DNA of 38,110 nt from Desulfuromonadales bacterium (GTDB lineage: Bacteria; Desulfobacterota; Desulfuromonadia; Desulfuromonadales; Geoalkalibacteraceae). A model generated the notes under the pieces. It saw nothing but the letters and a program-made list of their open reading frames with translations. It had not been told where the DNA came from and ran no database searches. How positions within the stretch are numbered: the first letter of the stretch is position 1; each line of letters opens with the position of its first letter. The stretch covers positions 1 through 38,110 of the forward strand of contig JAGXHK010000077.1 of NCBI GenBank assembly GCA_024636255.1. Reading direction: 5' to 3'. The translations under genes and the position numbers were made by a program. Shown here piece by piece: positions 14,958 to 22,792 of this stretch.

Positions 14958-15854
14958 TTAACGTCCAGACCATAAAAATTGGAATCCAGGGATATTCTTT
15001 TTCTGTACATCAAGCCAGATCTCCCGAAGCCCCTGCTCGATCAGAAAATCAAGAAGCCCGGGTGAATCTTTGGCAGGGTAGATCACTTTGGGATCTCCGT
15101 CGATCCCGCCGAGTTCCGCAGCCACCTTTATCGCATCCTGCAGGTTGCCGAGTTCGTCGATCAAACCGAGCGCCTTACCTGTTTGACCGGAGAAAATGCG
15201 CCCGTCGGATATCCTGAGGACCTCATCCTCATTCATCCCCCGCCCTTCGGCCACAGCACGAATGAACTGGCCGTGAACATCGCTGACGAGATCCTGAAGA
15301 ATCATCTGCTCGTCCTCAGACATGGGTCGCACCGGAGAGCCGAGGTCCTTGTGCTCGCCGCTTTTCACCACAGTTGTCGAAAGACCGATTTTATCGAGGA
15401 GTTCCTGGATATTCGTGAACTCCATTATGACCCCGATACTCCCGGTAATTGTTCCGGGATTGGCGAGGATGCGGCGTGCCGGTGCCGCTACATAATACCC
15501 GCCCGAGGCCGCTACAGAGCCCATGGAAACAATGACTGGCTTGATCTGGTCGGCTTTTTTGACTTCGGCGAATATTTCTTGAGACGGTCCGACGCCACCG
15601 CCGGGAGAGTTGACCCTGAGAACAATGGCCTTAACCTGAGAGTCATCGCGGAAACGGATGAGACGTTCGTTTATGTCTCGAGACGAGACAATCACGCCCT
15701 GAATTTCTACAATCGCTACCTTTTCGCCAACGGCTAGCCAAGAACTGCCAAAGAAACCGCCGACTGTAAAAATCGCAGCCAGAAAAAGAACAAAGATGAC
15801 GCTGAATATAAGCAGCGCCATCAGGAAAGGTCGCTTCCTCATGTAGTCAACCAT
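14958..15854 (-). CDS. sppA: Signal peptide peptidase SppA (short form)
   Basis: Membrane-anchored serine protease that degrades cleaved signal peptides, 298 residues from ATG 15854. One membrane helix spans about residues 11-33. The catalytic serine is Ser117 in SMGSVAASGGYY, and the general-base lysine is Lys169 in SGEHKDLGSP. It is the short S49-family form with one catalytic domain, not the double-domain E. coli 67K type. A frame extending to 15896 would run through a perfect terminator hairpin, so that start was rejected. ATG 15854 itself has no clear Shine-Dalgarno, and ATG 15842 is a further option. It lies between rpsA and ihfB. Confidence 0.92.
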   Translation of the reverse strand: MVDYMRKRPFLMALLIFSVIFVLFLAAIFTVGGFFGSSWLAVGEKVAIVEIQGVIVSSRDINERLIRFRDDSQVKAIVLRVNSPGGGVGPSQEIFAEVKKADQIKPVIVSMGSVAASGGYYVAAPARRILANPGTITGSIGVIMEFTNIQELLDKIGLSTTVVKSGEHKDLGSPVRPMSEDEQMILQDLVSDVHGQFIRAVAEGRGMNEDEVLRISDGRIFSGQTGKALGLIDELGNLQDAIKVAAELGGIDGDPKVIYPAKDSPGLLDFLIEQGLREIWLDVQKKNIPGFQFLWSGR

Positions 15855-15866
15855 TGGCAAAACAAG

Positions 15867-15892
15867 GCCCCCGGTGCCGAAGCACCGGGGGC
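15867..15892 (-). terminator. Intrinsic terminator after rpsA, just before sppA
   Basis: A perfect 11-bp stem (GCCCCCGGTGC / GCACCGGGGGC) with a four-base loop, TTCG on the minus strand, followed by CTTGTTTTG. It lies 22 bases after the rpsA stop and 12 bases before the sppA ATG. The G-run in the stem is the only purine-rich tract near that ATG. Confidence 0.8.
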
Positions 15893-15913
15893 TCATGACA
15901 AGCTCAGAAAAAC

Positions 15914-17671
15914 TTACTCCTCGTCTTCCTTATCCGAAGCCTGCTTCATGGCACCCTGCAACAGATCGCCAAAGCTGGATGTCGCCTCTTTCTGCGCACC
16001 GAGAAAAGCATCGACCTCGGCCTTCTCTTTCTGGTGGGAAAGCTTCTTGATCGACAGAGCGATTTTGCGCTCTTCGGTGTCGACATTGAGAACAACAGCT
16101 TCGAGATCGTCGCCGACTTTTGCGAAATCCTTGGGCGATTCGATCTTTTCCTTGCTGATCTCGGACACATGGATCAGCCCTTCGATTCCCTCTTCGATCT
16201 CGAGAAAAATACCGAAATCAGTCACGGAGGTCACAGTGCCGTGCACGATCGTACCGGCGGGGTAACGGGCCGGGATGGTCGACCAGGGATCGGAGGCAAG
16301 CTGCTTGATTCCGAGAGAGAAACGCTCATTTTCACGGTCGATATTCAGAACAACCGCCTTGACCGTATCCCCTTTCTTATAAAGCTCGGAGGGATGCTTG
16401 ACACGCTTGGTCCACGAAAGGTCGGAGATGTGAACGAGACCGTCGATCCCTTCATCAACGCCGACGAAAATACCGAAATCCGTAATATTCTTGACCTGGC
16501 CCTCGATGATCGTGCCGACCGGGAACTTCTCGCCGATCACATCCCAGGGGTTCGGTTCGGCCTGCTTGAGGCCGAGAGATATACGCCGGTTCTCGGCATC
16601 TACGGCGAGGACAACCGCTTCTACGTCGTCGCCGATATTGAGAACCTTGTTCGGGTGCTTGATTCGCTTGGTCCAGCTCATCTCCGAGACATGGATCAAG
16701 CCCTCAACCCCCTCTTCAAGCTCAACGAAGGCGCCGTAATCCGTCAGGCTGACAACCTTGCCGGTCACCTTGCCCCCGACCGGATAACGCTCTGCAGCGG
16801 CCTCCCAGGGATCGGGCGTAATCTGCTTGAGGCCGAGAGAAACGCGCTCTTTCTCACGGTCGTACTTGAGAACCTTAACGTTGACCTTGTCACCGACTGT
16901 GAGAATATCCGAAGGATGATTGACCCGTCCCCACGACATGTCGGTAATGTGCAGCAGGCCGTCAATGCCGCCAAGATCTATAAATGCACCATAATCGGTA
17001 AGATTCTTGACCACGCCTTCGAGCACTTTGCCTTCTTCAAGAATCTCCAGCGTCTGGCCGCGCATCTGCTCTCGCTCTTCTTCGAGGAGAACCCGGCGTG
17101 AGAGAACGATGTTCCCGCGACGCTTGTTAAGTTTGATAATCTTGAATTTAAACAGTTGCCCGATGAGCTTTTCAAGATTGCGAACCGGCCGCAGGTCGAC
17201 CTGGGACCCGGGCAAGAAGGCATTCACACCGATATCGACGGAAAGGCCGCCCTTGATCCGGGAAACGATGCGCCCGTCAACGACAGCATCCTCTTCGAGA
17301 GTATTCCAGACCTTCTGCTGATCGGCTTTTCTTTTCGAGAGCCTGACCAGGCCTGTTTCGGCGTCTGTCCCTTCGAAAAGGACGTCGAACTCATCGCCGA
17401 CCGAGAATTCCGGCTTTTCCCCATCTTCGGCGAACTCAGACTGAGAAATGATTCCCTCGGACTTGTAACCAACGTCGACAACGACCGAGTCAGGATTCAC
17501 CTGCACCACCGTTCCCTTGACGACATCGCCGGGTTTCAACGCCCTGTGAGATGAATCGAGGAGTTCGGCAAAGCTCAGCTCTGACTCTTCCCCTTCAAAC
17601 TCATCCCCCTCATACTCGTCATCCATGAGCTCATCGTCGTTCTGGTTGATCGTTTCCTTGTTTTCCACCAT
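15914..17671 (-). CDS. rpsA: 30S ribosomal protein S1
   Basis: Ribosomal protein S1, 585 residues, with six S1 RNA-binding domains. Recurrent repeat cores are visible, such as VVDVGYKSEGIIS, GAFIDLGGIDGLLHITD, GAFVELEEGVEGLIHVSEMS, GIFVGVDEGIDGLVHIS and GIFLEIEEGIEGLIHVSEIS. It recruits mRNA to the 30S subunit. The N-terminal 35 residues are strongly acidic (DDELMDDEYEGDEFEGEE), an extension before the first domain. ATG 17671 is preferred, with AGGGGG 10 bases upstream; a TTG at 17692 is possible. The order cmk-ispH-rpsA is widely conserved. A promoter candidate lies at 17743-17771 and a strong terminator follows at 15867-15892. Confidence 0.97.
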   Translation of the reverse strand: MVENKETINQNDDELMDDEYEGDEFEGEESELSFAELLDSSHRALKPGDVVKGTVVQVNPDSVVVDVGYKSEGIISQSEFAEDGEKPEFSVGDEFDVLFEGTDAETGLVRLSKRKADQQKVWNTLEEDAVVDGRIVSRIKGGLSVDIGVNAFLPGSQVDLRPVRNLEKLIGQLFKFKIIKLNKRRGNIVLSRRVLLEEEREQMRGQTLEILEEGKVLEGVVKNLTDYGAFIDLGGIDGLLHITDMSWGRVNHPSDILTVGDKVNVKVLKYDREKERVSLGLKQITPDPWEAAAERYPVGGKVTGKVVSLTDYGAFVELEEGVEGLIHVSEMSWTKRIKHPNKVLNIGDDVEAVVLAVDAENRRISLGLKQAEPNPWDVIGEKFPVGTIIEGQVKNITDFGIFVGVDEGIDGLVHISDLSWTKRVKHPSELYKKGDTVKAVVLNIDRENERFSLGIKQLASDPWSTIPARYPAGTIVHGTVTSVTDFGIFLEIEEGIEGLIHVSEISKEKIESPKDFAKVGDDLEAVVLNVDTEERKIALSIKKLSHQKEKAEVDAFLGAQKEATSSFGDLLQGAMKQASDKEDEE

Positions 17672-17742
17672 TAAAGAGAAACCCCCTAACAAATTTCCTG
17701 CCGATTAACAGCAGGTTCGTGTCTTTTTGACAACAGGAAGGG

Positions 17743-17771
17743 AAGATAGCACATAGGTCTGCAAAAAACAA
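17743..17771 (-). promoter_or_regulatory. Promoter candidate for rpsA
   Basis: On the minus strand TTGTTT (17771-17766) and an extended -10, TGC-TATCTT (-10 hexamer 17748-17743), are separated by 17 bases. It lies in the ispH-rpsA gap, about 65 bases before a likely start site to the ATG at 17671, and would allow S1 to be made independently of the upstream genes. Confidence 0.5.
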
Positions 17772-17780
17772 ATCTTAATT

Positions 17781-18620
17781 TTAATCTTCGAAATTCGTCA
17801 GCCTGTTCACCACGTCGTCAATAATCCAGTGCGGCGTGGACGCTCCGGCGGTGATTCCGACCGAGGTGCATTCATGAAACCAGCCGGGCTCGATCTGCTC
17901 AGCAGTTTCGATGTGATATGTCCGTGGCTGAATCTGACTGCAGATCTGGGCCAAGCGGTTGGTATTGGCGCTGTTGAATCCACCGATGACCAGGACCACG
18001 TCCGACAGGTCGGCGATCCGGCGCGCTTCCTCCTGGCGTACCGAGGTCGCATCGCAGATGGTATTGAAGATGCGCAGTTCGGCGCTTCTGGAAAGACAGA
18101 GATCGGCGATCCTGCGCAAATTTTCATAGGACTGAGTGGTCTGGGCCACCAAGCCAATGCGCCTGCGCCGCGGAAGTGATTCAGCTTCCTCGGGCGAACC
18201 GACGACCCAGACCTCTCCCGAGGCGGCGAAAGAGACAATCCCCTGGACCTCGGGGTGCTCTTTTTCTCCCACGATGATCACTGTGTAGCCGTCCCGGCTG
18301 AGCTGTGCAGCATGTTCCTGAGCGTTTTTGACGAACGGACAGGTGGCATCGATGATTGTCAAATCGCGCGCGGCTATCGCCTCCAGTTCAGAGGATGTCA
18401 CCCCATGGGAGCGCACGATGACCGCGCCTTTCTCGATGTCCTCGACACGTTGGATTACGCACACCCCCTTGTCCTCGAGCGTTTTAACGAGCTGCGGAGA
18501 ATGAATGATCGGTCCAAGCGAGCAGATCGGGGCATGCTCCTCGACCGCCTCGAAGGCCATCTTTGTCGCTCGCTTGACGCCAAAGCAATACCCGGCGCTC
18601 TTTGCGACCTGAACTTTCAT
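17781..18620 (-). CDS. ispH: 4-hydroxy-3-methylbut-2-enyl diphosphate reductase
   Basis: Iron-sulfur enzyme of the last step of the MEP isoprenoid pathway, converting HMBPP to IPP and DMAPP. It has 279 residues. The three cluster cysteines are Cys12 (AGYCFGV), Cys94 (DATCPFV) and Cys189 (NTICDAT), spaced as in known IspH. The active-site segments GPIIHSPQ and EHPEVQG (with the conserved Glu) are intact. Its start overlaps the cmk stop as ATGA, so the two are translationally coupled. rpsA follows after about 110 bases with its own promoter candidate. The linkage of ispH to rpsA is common in bacteria, and in some the two are fused; here they are separate. Confidence 0.97.
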   Translation of the reverse strand: MKVQVAKSAGYCFGVKRATKMAFEAVEEHAPICSLGPIIHSPQLVKTLEDKGVCVIQRVEDIEKGAVIVRSHGVTSSELEAIAARDLTIIDATCPFVKNAQEHAAQLSRDGYTVIIVGEKEHPEVQGIVSFAASGEVWVVGSPEEAESLPRRRRIGLVAQTTQSYENLRRIADLCLSRSAELRIFNTICDATSVRQEEARRIADLSDVVLVIGGFNSANTNRLAQICSQIQPRTYHIETAEQIEPGWFHECTSVGITAGASTPHWIIDDVVNRLTNFED

Positions 18621-19330
18621 GGCCGATCTCCATCGGAACGGATCGGCAGCCCGGCGGCACGCCGCCGCTGCTGAGCAACAGCCGCCATCTGCTCGAGCAC
18701 CTCGGATATCTCCAGTTGGGTTGAATCGATAATCACAGCGTCCTCTGCCGGTATCAACGGTGCATGTGTGCGGTTTCGGTCCGCGGCGTCGCGCGCCTTG
18801 ACTTCGGCAATGGTCGTCTCCAGATCCACTTCAAGGCCTTTGGCCTGCAGCTCCTCAAAGCGCCGGCGCCCTCTTTCCCGGGCCGATGCTTCGAGAAAGA
18901 ATTTCACCTCGGCGTCGGGAAAGACAACGGTTCCGATGTCGCGCCCCTCGAGCACCACTCCTCCCCCTGCCCCCATCTGGCGCTGCAGGAAAACCATCGC
19001 CGCGCGCACCCTGGGGTGAGCGGAAATTCTTGAGGTCAACAGGCTGATCTCAGGGGTGCGTATCGCCTCGCTGACATCCTTCCGATTCAGCAGAACGCGC
19101 TGATCGTCATTACTGCGCACGAAACTGATTTCAAGGTGAGAGCAGATTTGGGCAAGCGCTGCCTCATCTGAGGGATCGAGCCCATCGCGCTGAGCCGCCA
19201 CCGCGACACAGCGATACATCGCCCCCGTGTCGATATGGATATAGCCGAAGCGCCGGGCAAGCAGCCCGCTCAAGGTGCTCTTGCCGGCCCCTGAGGGGCC
19301 GTCGATGGCAATGATCGGTTCACGTTTCAA
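18617..19330 (-). CDS. cmk: Cytidylate kinase
   Basis: P-loop kinase that phosphorylates CMP and dCMP, 237 residues. Walker A is IDGPSGAGKSTLS near residues 9-21, and the (d)CMP-binding block reads YIHIDTGAMYRCVA. GRDIGTVVFPDAEVKFFLEA and RDAADRNRTHAPLIPAEDA match the conserved NMP-binding and lid regions of the family. Length is typical. It overlaps ispH by four bases and follows aroA after a 56-base gap. The aroA-cmk pairing is common and no dedicated regulatory site was seen. Confidence 0.96.
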   Translation of the reverse strand: MKREPIIAIDGPSGAGKSTLSGLLARRFGYIHIDTGAMYRCVAVAAQRDGLDPSDEAALAQICSHLEISFVRSNDDQRVLLNRKDVSEAIRTPEISLLTSRISAHPRVRAAMVFLQRQMGAGGGVVLEGRDIGTVVFPDAEVKFFLEASARERGRRRFEELQAKGLEVDLETTIAEVKARDAADRNRTHAPLIPAEDAVIIDSTQLEISEVLEQMAAVAQQRRRAAGLPIRSDGDRP

Positions 19331-19386
19331 AACAGCAGACTCCTGCGGCTCTGAATATATAGATACGGCCGCTGTTTGATAAAGCT

Positions 19387-20682
19387 TTAATCGCGACGCA
19401 GTTGCGCCAGAAGATCCCAGAAGCCGGGAAACGAGGTTGCGGTGCAGCCCGTGTCACTGATTCGCACCTCCCTCTTGGCCCGCAGGGCGGCTACAGCCAT
19501 GCTCATGGCGATGCGGTGATCCCCGTGAGAACTGACCTGCCCTCCGTTCAGTTCATTGCCGCCATGAATAATCAGTCCGTCCTCGAGAGCCTCGACACGC
19601 CCTCCAAGCTTATTGAGTTCGGCACAGATCGCAGCGATCCGATCTGTCTCTTTGACCCTGAGCTCACGCGCGTCGCGAATCACGGTGGTTCCTTCGGCAA
19701 AGGCGGCGGCCACACTGATAACCGGAAATTCATCGATAGCGCGCGGGACATCTTCACCGCCGATTTCAATGCCCTGGAGCCTGCTGGTGCGCACCAGCAG
19801 ATCGGCGACCGGTTCGCCGCAGACCTCGCGCTCATCTTTCAGTTCGATGGATCCGCCCATGCGCCTCAGAAGATCGATGACCCCACTGCGGGTGGGATTG
19901 ATCCCGACACTTCGGATCATCATCTCTGAGTCGGGAACGATCAGCCCCGCGACGAGGAAAAATGCAGCTGACGAGATATCTCCCGGCACGATGACCTCGC
20001 AGCCGTTCAGGCGCGGACGAGGAGCGATCGTGACGCCTCCGACAAAGGGGCGGACCTCGGCGCCGAAATAGGCGAGCATCCGTTCGCTATGGTCACGCGA
20101 ACGGTGGGATTCGTAAACCGTTGTACTCCCCTTGGCATAAAGGCCCGCCAGCAAAAGAGCCGACTTGACCTGAGCGCTGGCGATCGGAGAGTGGTAGGTG
20201 CGTCCCTGGAGCGGGCTGCCCTCGATGGCCAGAGGAGCCAGATTGCCGCCGTCGCGACCGCGAATCCGGGCCCCCATTTCAGCCAGGGGAGCTGTCACCC
20301 GGCGCATGGGACGGCGGCGCAGATATTTGTCGCCGCTTAGGACAGAGTGAAACTTCTGCCCTGCAAGCAGCCCGGTCATCAGCCGCATGGTGGTCCCGGA
20401 GTTGCCGCAATCAAGAACGTCATCCGGCTCGCGCAGGCCGTCAAGGCCACGCCCGCAGATGATCAGTTCTCCCTCGCCGCACTCCTCGATCTCGATTCCC
20501 ATACCGCGAAATGCCCGCAGGGTCGCCAGATTGTCTTCCCCCTGCAGGAACCCGCGAACAACGGTTTTTCCCTCAGCGAGCGAACCAAGCATGATGGAGC
20601 GATGGGAGATTGATTTGTCGCCCGGCACTCTGAGCTCTCCCTGCAGAGAACCGGCGGGTGTTACGCAGCGGGTATCCGTCAT
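19387..20682 (-). CDS. aroA: 3-phosphoshikimate 1-carboxyvinyltransferase (EPSP synthase)
   Basis: Sixth step of the shikimate pathway, joining shikimate-3-phosphate and PEP. It has 431 residues, the usual length. Seen motifs are PGDKSISHRSIMLGSLA at the N-terminus, LDCGNSGTTMRLMTGLLAG, and RRPMRRVTAPLAEMGA. The DEFPVISVAAAFAEG and RELRVKETDRIAAI blocks of the second domain are also present, as is HGDHRIAMSMAVAALRA near the C-terminus. It overlaps tyrA by four bases, in line with joint control of the pathway's middle and end steps. I cannot assign a class of glyphosate sensitivity from reading alone. Confidence 0.97.
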   Translation of the reverse strand: MTDTRCVTPAGSLQGELRVPGDKSISHRSIMLGSLAEGKTVVRGFLQGEDNLATLRAFRGMGIEIEECGEGELIICGRGLDGLREPDDVLDCGNSGTTMRLMTGLLAGQKFHSVLSGDKYLRRRPMRRVTAPLAEMGARIRGRDGGNLAPLAIEGSPLQGRTYHSPIASAQVKSALLLAGLYAKGSTTVYESHRSRDHSERMLAYFGAEVRPFVGGVTIAPRPRLNGCEVIVPGDISSAAFFLVAGLIVPDSEMMIRSVGINPTRSGVIDLLRRMGGSIELKDEREVCGEPVADLLVRTSRLQGIEIGGEDVPRAIDEFPVISVAAAFAEGTTVIRDARELRVKETDRIAAICAELNKLGGRVEALEDGLIIHGGNELNGGQVSSHGDHRIAMSMAVAALRAKREVRISDTGCTATSFPGFWDLLAQLRRD

Positions 20683-21569
20683 GTGTTCTCCTCTGTCGAC
20701 AAGGTCAGAATCCCGTCACGCAATTCCTTGGAACGCCTGAAAAAGCGGTAGAGTGCATCTGCATCGCCGCTGCTTACATTCTCCTTGAGTTCGGCGAAAT
20801 ATCGCTCGAAGCCCTCCATCATCTCAAGTAAGGCATCACGATTGGTCAGAGCAATGTCGCGCCACATGGTCGGATCCGAGGAGGCAATGCGGGTAAAATC
20901 GCGAAAACCACCGGCCGAATAAGCAAGTATGTTCTCATCATAGCGATCGTATGAACCGACCCCGTTGACCAGGGCATAGGCCACCATGTGCGGAAGGTGG
21001 CTGATGGCGGCGAGCACCCGGTCGTGCTTCTCGACATCCATGATCACCACTTCGCAACCCGCTGTCTCCCACATGCTGCGCACCAGTTCAAGTGCATGCA
21101 CGTCCGTGTGGGCGCTCGGGGTGAGAATGCAGCGCCGCTTCCGATAGAGCGTCGCAAAAGCCGCCTCGGCACCGCTTTTCTCGGTGCCGGCAATCGGATG
21201 CCCCGGCACGAAATGCACGTCGGCGCGCAGGTGCGGTTCGATGGCGCGGATCACCTCGGCCTTGACGCTGCCGCCATCGGTCAGAATTGCACCTGGTTTG
21301 AGATGGGGCATGATCTGGCAGGCCATTGGGCCAAGCGCCTGGACAGGGGTGGCCAGAAAGACGACATCGGCCTCGCGAACCCCTTCTGCCGGGTCTTGCG
21401 TGACCCGGTCGACCACTCCCAGCTCGAGCGCCTTTTCGAGGTTGGACAGGCTGCGCCCGATACCGATGGTTTCACCCACCGCATGGGCCTGCTTGAGGGA
21501 AAGTGCAAGTGAGCCGCCGATCAGCCCGACTCCGAGGATTGCGAGGCGGGGGATTAGAACATCACTCAT
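20679..21569 (-). CDS. tyrA: Prephenate dehydrogenase
   Basis: NAD-dependent oxidative decarboxylation of prephenate to 4-hydroxyphenylpyruvate in tyrosine synthesis. It is 296 residues, one catalytic domain without a fused chorismate mutase. The Rossmann motif is LGVGLIGGSLALSLK near the N-terminus, and the active-site block FVPGHPIAGTEKSGAE carries the catalytic histidine. The central helical part includes DRVLAAISHLPHMVAYALVN. Overlaps of four bases at both ends (with pheA upstream and aroA downstream) tie it tightly into the operon. Arogenate use instead of prephenate cannot be excluded. Confidence 0.95.
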   Translation of the reverse strand: MSDVLIPRLAILGVGLIGGSLALSLKQAHAVGETIGIGRSLSNLEKALELGVVDRVTQDPAEGVREADVVFLATPVQALGPMACQIMPHLKPGAILTDGGSVKAEVIRAIEPHLRADVHFVPGHPIAGTEKSGAEAAFATLYRKRRCILTPSAHTDVHALELVRSMWETAGCEVVIMDVEKHDRVLAAISHLPHMVAYALVNGVGSYDRYDENILAYSAGGFRDFTRIASSDPTMWRDIALTNRDALLEMMEGFERYFAELKENVSSGDADALYRFFRRSKELRDGILTLSTEENT

Positions 21570-22642
21570 AAGCGCGCTTTCGGATAGGAGCCGAGAACCT
21601 TGACGAACTGGCAGTACTGATGCAGTTCTTCGATCGCCTCCTTCACACCTGGATCGACAATGTGGCCGATAACATCGAGGAAGAAAATGTATTCCCAGGC
21701 TTTCGACTTCAGCGGTCGGCTTTCGATCTTTGTCAGGTTGAGTTGGCGTTTACTGAAGGGTTCGAGCATCCGATAGAGGATGCCGGGTTCGTCTTTGACA
21801 CTGAACATGATGGAGGTTTTGTCGTGGCCGCTGCGTCCGGGCATCTGTCGGCCGATGATGAGAAAGCGCGTGAAGTTGCTTGGATTGTCGGCTATTTTCT
21901 GTTTGACGACCTTGAGTCCGTAAAGGTTGGCCGCCATCTCGCTGGCGATCGCGGCGGCGCTGTCGTCTTCGGCGGCGAGTTGAGCGGCCAGCGCCGTACT
22001 GGCCACATCGACCTGGGGCAGTTCGGCAAGATTTTCCTCCAGCCACTTGCGGCACTGGGCCAGTGCCTGCGGATGAGAGATGATCTTGCGCACATCCTCG
22101 AGCTTTCCGGTGCGCGAGAGAAGATCGTGGGAAACCTCCAGGAGGATCTCGGCATTGACCTTGAGATCAGACTCCATAAACATATCGAGGGTATGGGAGA
22201 CGATCCCTTCATTTGAATTCTCAACCGGGACGACGCCGTAGTGAGCCCGTCCCCGCGCGACCTCGTCGAAGACCGCAGAGATGCTTTTCTGGGGCACCAG
22301 CTGGGCCGAAAGACCGAACTGCTGCATGCCGGCCACATGAGTGAACGTCGCCTGGGGGCCGAGAAAGGCGACTTTCATGGGCTCTTCCAAAGAGAGAGAG
22401 GCCGAAATGATTTCGCGAAACACCCTGCGGATCGCCTCTGAGGGAAAAGGGCCAGGATTCCCCTCGATCAGCCGGCGGTAAATAGCCTGTTCGCGGCTGG
22501 GGACATAAAACTCCTTGTTTTCTCCGGCCTTAGCCCTGCCCACTTCGATAACCACCCGGGCTCGCTCGTTGAGCAGATCCAGAATTTTATCGTCGATGGT
22601 ATCGATTCTCTGCCGCAGTTCGGAAAGTCTCTTGGCAATCAT
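21566..22642 (-). CDS. pheA: Bifunctional chorismate mutase / prephenate dehydratase
   Basis: Makes phenylpyruvate from chorismate in two steps. It has 358 residues. Residues about 1-85 form the AroQ-type mutase (LRQRIDTIDDKILDLLNERA). About 88-270 form the dehydratase (VAFLGPQATFTHVA, VVPVENSNEGIV, and NFTRFLIIG with the conserved Thr-Arg-Phe). About 275-355 form an ACT domain with the IESRP motif, which binds phenylalanine for feedback control in known enzymes. ATG 22642 is chosen over a TTG at 22669 because CAGGAG sits 7 bases upstream. It is the first gene of the aromatic operon, with a promoter candidate at 22668-22696. Confidence 0.96.
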   Translation of the reverse strand: MIAKRLSELRQRIDTIDDKILDLLNERARVVIEVGRAKAGENKEFYVPSREQAIYRRLIEGNPGPFPSEAIRRVFREIISASLSLEEPMKVAFLGPQATFTHVAGMQQFGLSAQLVPQKSISAVFDEVARGRAHYGVVPVENSNEGIVSHTLDMFMESDLKVNAEILLEVSHDLLSRTGKLEDVRKIISHPQALAQCRKWLEENLAELPQVDVASTALAAQLAAEDDSAAAIASEMAANLYGLKVVKQKIADNPSNFTRFLIIGRQMPGRSGHDKTSIMFSVKDEPGILYRMLEPFSKRQLNLTKIESRPLKSKAWEYIFFLDVIGHIVDPGVKEAIEELHQYCQFVKVLGSYPKARL

Positions 22643-22667
22643 CGCAAAACTCCTGCTGAAGGCGAGC

Positions 22668-22696
22668 AATTTAGTCTATCTTCGGGCAAAAAGCAA
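22668..22696 (-). promoter_or_regulatory. Promoter candidate for the pheA-tyrA-aroA operon
   Basis: On the minus strand TTGCTT (22696-22691) and TAAATT (22673-22668) are spaced by 17 bases. The start site would fall near 22661, leaving a leader of about 20 bases. There is no room for a leader-peptide attenuator downstream of it. Confidence 0.55.
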
Positions 22697-22724
22697 CATT
22701 GGCACTGCGAGAGCGATTGCGCTC

Positions 22725-22754
22725 TTGACCCCGGATATCAGCGATGAGTACACT
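22725..22754 (+). promoter_or_regulatory. Promoter candidate for the aminotransferase gene
   Basis: TTGACC (22725-22730) and TACACT (22749-22754) are separated by 18 bases, with a start site near 22761, about 32 bases before the ATG at 22793. It is divergent from the pheA promoter in the same 150-bp gap. Confidence 0.5.
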
Positions 22755-22792
22755 TCAGGCGTTTGCAATCTATACGAAATCGGGAGGCCATC

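Noticed and set aside
16034-17101. A 355-codon plus-strand frame opposite rpsA
   Set aside because: It is a shadow of the repeated S1 domains, with no motif of its own.
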